Positions 60,758 through 64,000 of a DNA stretch of 64,000 bases are shown in pieces. The first letter of the stretch is position 1. Every line of letters starts with the position of its first letter. The stretch lies in assembly GCF_027474845.2 (NCBI RefSeq), contig NZ_CP107031.2, positions 944,501 to 1,008,500 on the forward strand, read 5' to 3'. The position numbers were made by a program, and so were the translations under genes. Below the pieces are notes generated by a model. The model searched no databases. It saw only the letters and a list, made by a program, of their open reading frames with translations, and was not told where the DNA came from. This DNA is from Maribacter aestuarii (GTDB taxonomy: Bacteria; Bacteroidota; Bacteroidia; Flavobacteriales; Flavobacteriaceae).

Positions 60758-61528
60758 ATGAATACAGGCTTGGTACTTTCCGGAGGAGGAGTAAGAGGTG
60801 TTGCGCATATTGGGGCTATTAAGGCGCTTGAGGAATATGGTATCCATCCTTCCCATATAGCCGGTACTAGTGCAGGTGCCATAGTAGGTGCACTTTATGC
60901 GGGTGGTTGTACCTGGAAAGAACTATTGGATTTTTTCAAAACCACACAAATCTTTAGCGTGAGTAATTATGCGCGAAACAAACCGGGCTTTGTGGATACC
61001 GAAAAGTTCTATGACACCTTAAAATCCTACCTTCCTAAAGATAGTTTTGATGCCTTACGAACACCACTTTATATTACGGCGACTAACCTGCTTGACGGTA
61101 CCCTGAAGGTCTTTGACAAAGGAGAACTCATTAAACCTGTACTGGCATCGGCGGCCGTACCCGGCCTATTTGCTCCTGTTCCCTTTAAGGGTGGCTATTA
61201 TGTGGATGGTGGCACCTTGAATAATTTCCCCGTAGATCTTATAAAAATGCATTGCGATCAAATCGTGGGTATTTATGTAAATCCTTTTGAAAAAATGAAA
61301 ATGACGGATTTAAAACATGCGCACAATGTATTGGAACGTGCCTATCATATTATGGTTGCCAACGAAACGGTACTAAAATTCGGAGATTGCGATATACTTA
61401 TTCGTCCGGAACGCATGGCCGAATTTAGCATGTTCTCCTTAAAAAATATGGATACGCTCTTTAATTTGGGTTATAAGAGCGCAAAAGCAACCCTTAAAAA
61501 AATAACGAAGTCCATACAAACGACTTAG
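60758..61528 (+). CDS. Patatin-like phospholipase
   Basis: The 256 residues show LVLSGGGVRGVAHIGAIKALEEYGI (oxyanion glycines), the nucleophile Ser in AGTSAGAIVGALYAGG (GxSxG, near 41) and the catalytic Asp in YVDGGTLNNFP (DGG). It hydrolyses acyl lipids in the cytoplasm or at the membrane. Length is typical of the RssA-like branch. Its box is 53 bases upstream. Confidence 0.92.
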   Translation: MNTGLVLSGGGVRGVAHIGAIKALEEYGIHPSHIAGTSAGAIVGALYAGGCTWKELLDFFKTTQIFSVSNYARNKPGFVDTEKFYDTLKSYLPKDSFDALRTPLYITATNLLDGTLKVFDKGELIKPVLASAAVPGLFAPVPFKGGYYVDGGTLNNFPVDLIKMHCDQIVGIYVNPFEKMKMTDLKHAHNVLERAYHIMVANETVLKFGDCDILIRPERMAEFSMFSLKNMDTLFNLGYKSAKATLKKITKSIQTT

Positions 61529-61740
61529 AGGCTAAATTCAAGTAGATAAACTGCTCCTCATTGGATAATAGGCTTATTAAATCCAACAATATTCCTTTCT
61601 TTATAAACTTAATAGGGAGTCCGGTTCAAAAACCGTCATCAATATGGTTCAAATAAATGCCCCCGAACCAACCTGTTTTACATGGACGCAATTAGGCTTG
61701 GTACGAAGGCATTCTTTGAAACCAACTAAATTTCTCTTTT

Positions 61741-62208
61741 TTAGGATATCGCTATTTTCTTAGGTGGTAGTTTTTTTGCCTCTTCTTTTTTAGCGAGGTT
61801 AAAACTTAAAATTCCATCATTATACTTAGCTTTTATGGCTTCCTGTTTTACACTGTCCGGCAATTGCAAAGAGCGTTCAAAGGAGTTGTAGCTAAACTCT
61901 TTACGGGTATAGTTATCCTCTTCCTCTTCTTCTGTGTGTTCTCTTTCCGCAGAGATATTAAGGCAACCGTCTTCGATAGTAACCTCAAAATCTTTTTTTG
62001 CAAAGCCTGGCGCTGCCAGCTCTATTTCAAAGTTGTCATCCGTTTCCTTGATATTAAGTGCAGGTTCTACGGTCTTACCGTTCCAAAAACGGCTGGGGAC
62101 CATATCTCTTACCCATCCGCGATTGTCGAAAAAATCGTCCATATCAAAGAAATCTTGTGGAATTAGGCTACTAAAAGGTCTTCTTCTTCTAAATTTTACT
62201 AGTGACAT
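61741..62208 (-). CDS. Hsp20/alpha-crystallin small heat-shock protein
   Basis: The alpha-crystallin domain runs from about residue 47 to 140: VEPALNIKETDDNFEIELAAPGFAKKDFEVTIEDGCLNISAEREH, with the A-x3-G-x-L type motif as AKYNDGILSF and a C-terminal IxI tail (IAI). It is a holdase chaperone that binds unfolded proteins. The shared bidirectional box lies 76 bases upstream. Hsp20 is a frequent member of hypoxia regulons. Confidence 0.94.
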   Translation of the reverse strand: MSLVKFRRRRPFSSLIPQDFFDMDDFFDNRGWVRDMVPSRFWNGKTVEPALNIKETDDNFEIELAAPGFAKKDFEVTIEDGCLNISAEREHTEEEEEDNYTRKEFSYNSFERSLQLPDSVKQEAIKAKYNDGILSFNLAKKEEAKKLPPKKIAIS

Positions 62209-62253
62209 AATGTATCTGTTTTAGGGTTAACAATTGTTTTTATTCGTATAGCC

Positions 62254-62327
62254 CGAAAGTACGCTCAGTTGCCATTATTTAAAATGATTTAAGTCAGTCC
62301 CGTACAATTTCTTTCGTTTTATTTTTG
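62254..62327. promoter_or_regulatory. Bidirectional Crp/Fnr-type box for hsp20 and the P-type ATPase
   Basis: TGATTTAAGTCA (62285-62296). To the right, 23 bp and TATTTTTG (62320-62327, perfect). To the left, 23 bp and TACTTTCG on the minus strand (62261-62254, 7/8). Confidence 0.74.
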
Positions 62328-62374
62328 GATAACTTTACAGGAAGCATCTTTCCATATAATCCGACCAGAACTAG

Positions 62375-64000
62375 ATGATAAACCCGACCAATTTTGGAAT
62401 TCATGGCCTAACCGATGCGGAGGTATTACATTCCCGTAAGACCCACGGCAGAAATACCTTGGATTACAAAAAGAAGAATAATTTTTTGGATGCTTTAAAA
62501 AGCATCGTCCAGGAACCAATGGTTATTCTATTGGCGGTTGCATCCGCTATCTACTTTATAAGCGGAAATATTGGGGATGGTATTTTTTTGGCCGCGGCAA
62601 TCGTTTTGGTCGGCTCTATTTCATTGTATCAAGATTCCAAAAGCCGAATGGCTTTGGAGAAATTAAAAACCATTACACAACCCAATAGCAAGGTCATTCG
62701 TAATGGCCAGATTTTAGACGTTAAAAGCGATGAAATTGTAGTTGGTGATAGTTTAATTGTTGAAGAAGGCAATATTATTCCTGCAGACGGTACGATCATA
62801 CATTCTAATGATTTCTCGGTCAATGAATCATTGTTAACGGGAGAATCCCTTTCTGTTTTTAAGGATATTACAAATTTGGACAACAAGGTATTTACCGGTA
62901 CCACGGTAGCTAGCGGCTTAGCAATTGCTACGGTTACCCAAATAGGCAACCATACGGAGTTAGGGAAAATTGGAAAAAGCCTAGAATCCATTCAAGAAGA
63001 AAAAACACCCTTGGAAAGGCAGATTGCCAACTTCGTGAAGAACATGTCCATCTGGGGTGGGATTGCTTTTTTGTTGGTCTGGAGCATCAATTTTTTTAAA
63101 TCATATGACGTACTGGATAGCCTTTTGAAAGCACTAACGCTTGCTATGAGCATATTACCCGAAGAAATTCCTGTGGCATTTACCACATTCATGGCTTTAG
63201 GAGCATGGCGTTTGATGAAAATGGGAATAATTGTAAAGCAAATGAAAACGGTAGAATCCCTTGGTAGTGCTACGGTTATCTGTGTTGACAAAACTGGAAC
63301 CATTACAGAAAACAGGATGGCGCTGGTTAAACTTTTCAGCCTAAAATCTGGAAAGATTCTCTCTATGGATGAAGTACTGACCGAGAATGAAAAAGAACTC
63401 ATAACTAATGCCATGTGGGCCAGCGAACCCATTCCATTTGACCCCATGGAGATTGCACTGCACGAGGCCTATATAAAATTATCGCCATTGGATGAGCGTC
63501 CCGATTACGAAATAATACACGAGTATCCTCTTGGTGGTAAACCACCAATGATGACACATCTTTTTGAAAACGATAACGGCCATCGTATCATAAGCGCAAA
63601 GGGGGCACCTGAGGCATTTCTGGAAATTTCCAACTTGTCTAATACTGAAAAAACAAAGATTAAGGAGACGATAGAACTATTGGGAAAAGACGGCTATAGA
63701 CTTTTAGGCGTTGGTAAAACCAATTTTAATGGAAGCCAATTTCACCTAAGACAACAGGATTTTCAATTCGACTTTTTAGGTATTGTGGCTTTTTACGATC
63801 CTCCAAAAGAAAATATCCCAGAAGTATTACAAGCCTTTGATAAAGCGGGAATCAATGTAAAATTGGTTACTGGGGACAATTCGGCAACGGCAACCGCCAT
63901 TGCAAGACAAGTTGATTTTATTGGTTATGAAAAATGTATCTCGGGAAAAGAACTGATGCAATTAAACAATTTTGAATTACAGGAAAAAGTAAAGTCCACC
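62375..64000 (+). CDS. P-type cation-transporting ATPase (truncated by window edge)
   Basis: ATG at 62375 opens a frame running off the right edge (542 residues so far). It has the cation-ATPase N-terminus (GLTDAEVLHSRKTHGRNTL), membrane helices near 50-90, TGES (near residue 165), MSILPEEIPVAFTTF (ion-site helix M4) and the phosphorylation motif VICVDKTGTITEN near 305. LVTGDNSATATAIARQVDF is the hinge. PEEIP suggests a PIIA or PMR1/CtpF-like transporter, perhaps for Ca2+; the ion is not certain. Confidence 0.9.
   Translation, partial: MINPTNFGIHGLTDAEVLHSRKTHGRNTLDYKKKNNFLDALKSIVQEPMVILLAVASAIYFISGNIGDGIFLAAAIVLVGSISLYQDSKSRMALEKLKTITQPNSKVIRNGQILDVKSDEIVVGDSLIVEEGNIIPADGTIIHSNDFSVNESLLTGESLSVFKDITNLDNKVFTGTTVASGLAIATVTQIGNHTELGKIGKSLESIQEEKTPLERQIANFVKNMSIWGGIAFLLVWSINFFKSYDVLDSLLKALTLAMSILPEEIPVAFTTFMALGAWRLMKMGIIVKQMKTVESLGSATVICVDKTGTITENRMALVKLFSLKSGKILSMDEVLTENEKELITNAMWASEPIPFDPMEIALHEAYIKLSPLDERPDYEIIHEYPLGGKPPMMTHLFENDNGHRIISAKGAPEAFLEISNLSNTEKTKIKETIELLGKDGYRLLGVGKTNFNGSQFHLRQQDFQFDFLGIVAFYDPPKENIPEVLQAFDKAGINVKLVTGDNSATATAIARQVDFIGYEKCISGKELMQLNNFELQEKVKST

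Noticed and set aside
1..64000. CRISPR arrays, rRNA genes, complete insertion sequences
   Set aside because: I looked for regular repeat-spacer patterns, rRNA signatures and transposase motifs (DDE) and found none.

Overview
The window looks like chromosomal DNA of a marine Flavobacteriaceae-type Bacteroidota. Supporting signs are the low GC content, promoters of the TAnnTTTG type, repeated TonB-linked outer-membrane barrels with CarboxypepD-like N-termini, LytS/LytTR pairs, and weak Shine-Dalgarno signals. I cannot assign a genus from sequence alone.

Positions 1 to about 22.4 kb look accessory. A minus-strand run (0.8-6.4 kb) encodes small detoxification or stress enzymes (nitrilase-type hydrolase, GNATs, PhzF, VOC, cupin, OsmC) ending in a MarR regulator with an 18-bp palindrome beside it. 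Two of these small genes are broken. Two similar modules follow (6.9-12.6 kb and 14.3-18.7 kb), each with an outer-membrane barrel, a LytS-type histidine kinase and a LytTR response regulator; a GTTGTCTAC-like motif recurs in their upstream regions. After an AraC-type regulator comes a tyrosine integrase (21.0-22.2 kb). Next to it is the 3' half of a tRNA gene, probably tRNA-Arg(TCT), with its own terminator. I read this as the right end of an integrated island whose intact tRNA lies left of the window.

From 22.77 kb to the right edge the genes share one promoter plan that I found by reading the intergenic regions: a 12-bp palindrome TGAY-N4-RTCA, exactly 23 bp, then a TAnnTTTG-like box. I count 18 such palindromes serving about 20 promoters. 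Targets include an MlaE/F/D-type transport operon, a nine-gene operon with APH-like and AAA kinases, a universal stress protein, oxidoreductases, an amidase, a bactofilin-like membrane protein, a dodecin operon, a flavin-binding NimA-like protein, PEP synthase, two triple-BON proteins, a sigma factor, a YtxH/holin-like operon, Hsp20, a patatin, a P-type ATPase and a probable small RNA. Phosphate acetyltransferase, acetate kinase, NhaA, a FocA-type channel and exonuclease III lie among them without an obvious box of their own.

The likely regulator is inside the cluster: a Crp/Fnr protein (56.7-57.4 kb) overlapping a receiver-only response regulator and a multi-PAS histidine kinase that contains a LOV-type GKNCRFLQ motif. 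One of the boxes sits upstream of this operon, suggesting feedback. The content resembles low-oxygen or dormancy regulons known elsewhere (FNR/ANR, mycobacterial DosR), but the regulator lacks the cysteines of an FNR iron-sulphur cluster.

Several genes (TPR lipoprotein, amidase, PEP synthase, histidine kinase) are interrupted by single-base shifts in homopolymers. These may be real mutations, programmed shifts or assembly errors; the sequence alone cannot decide.
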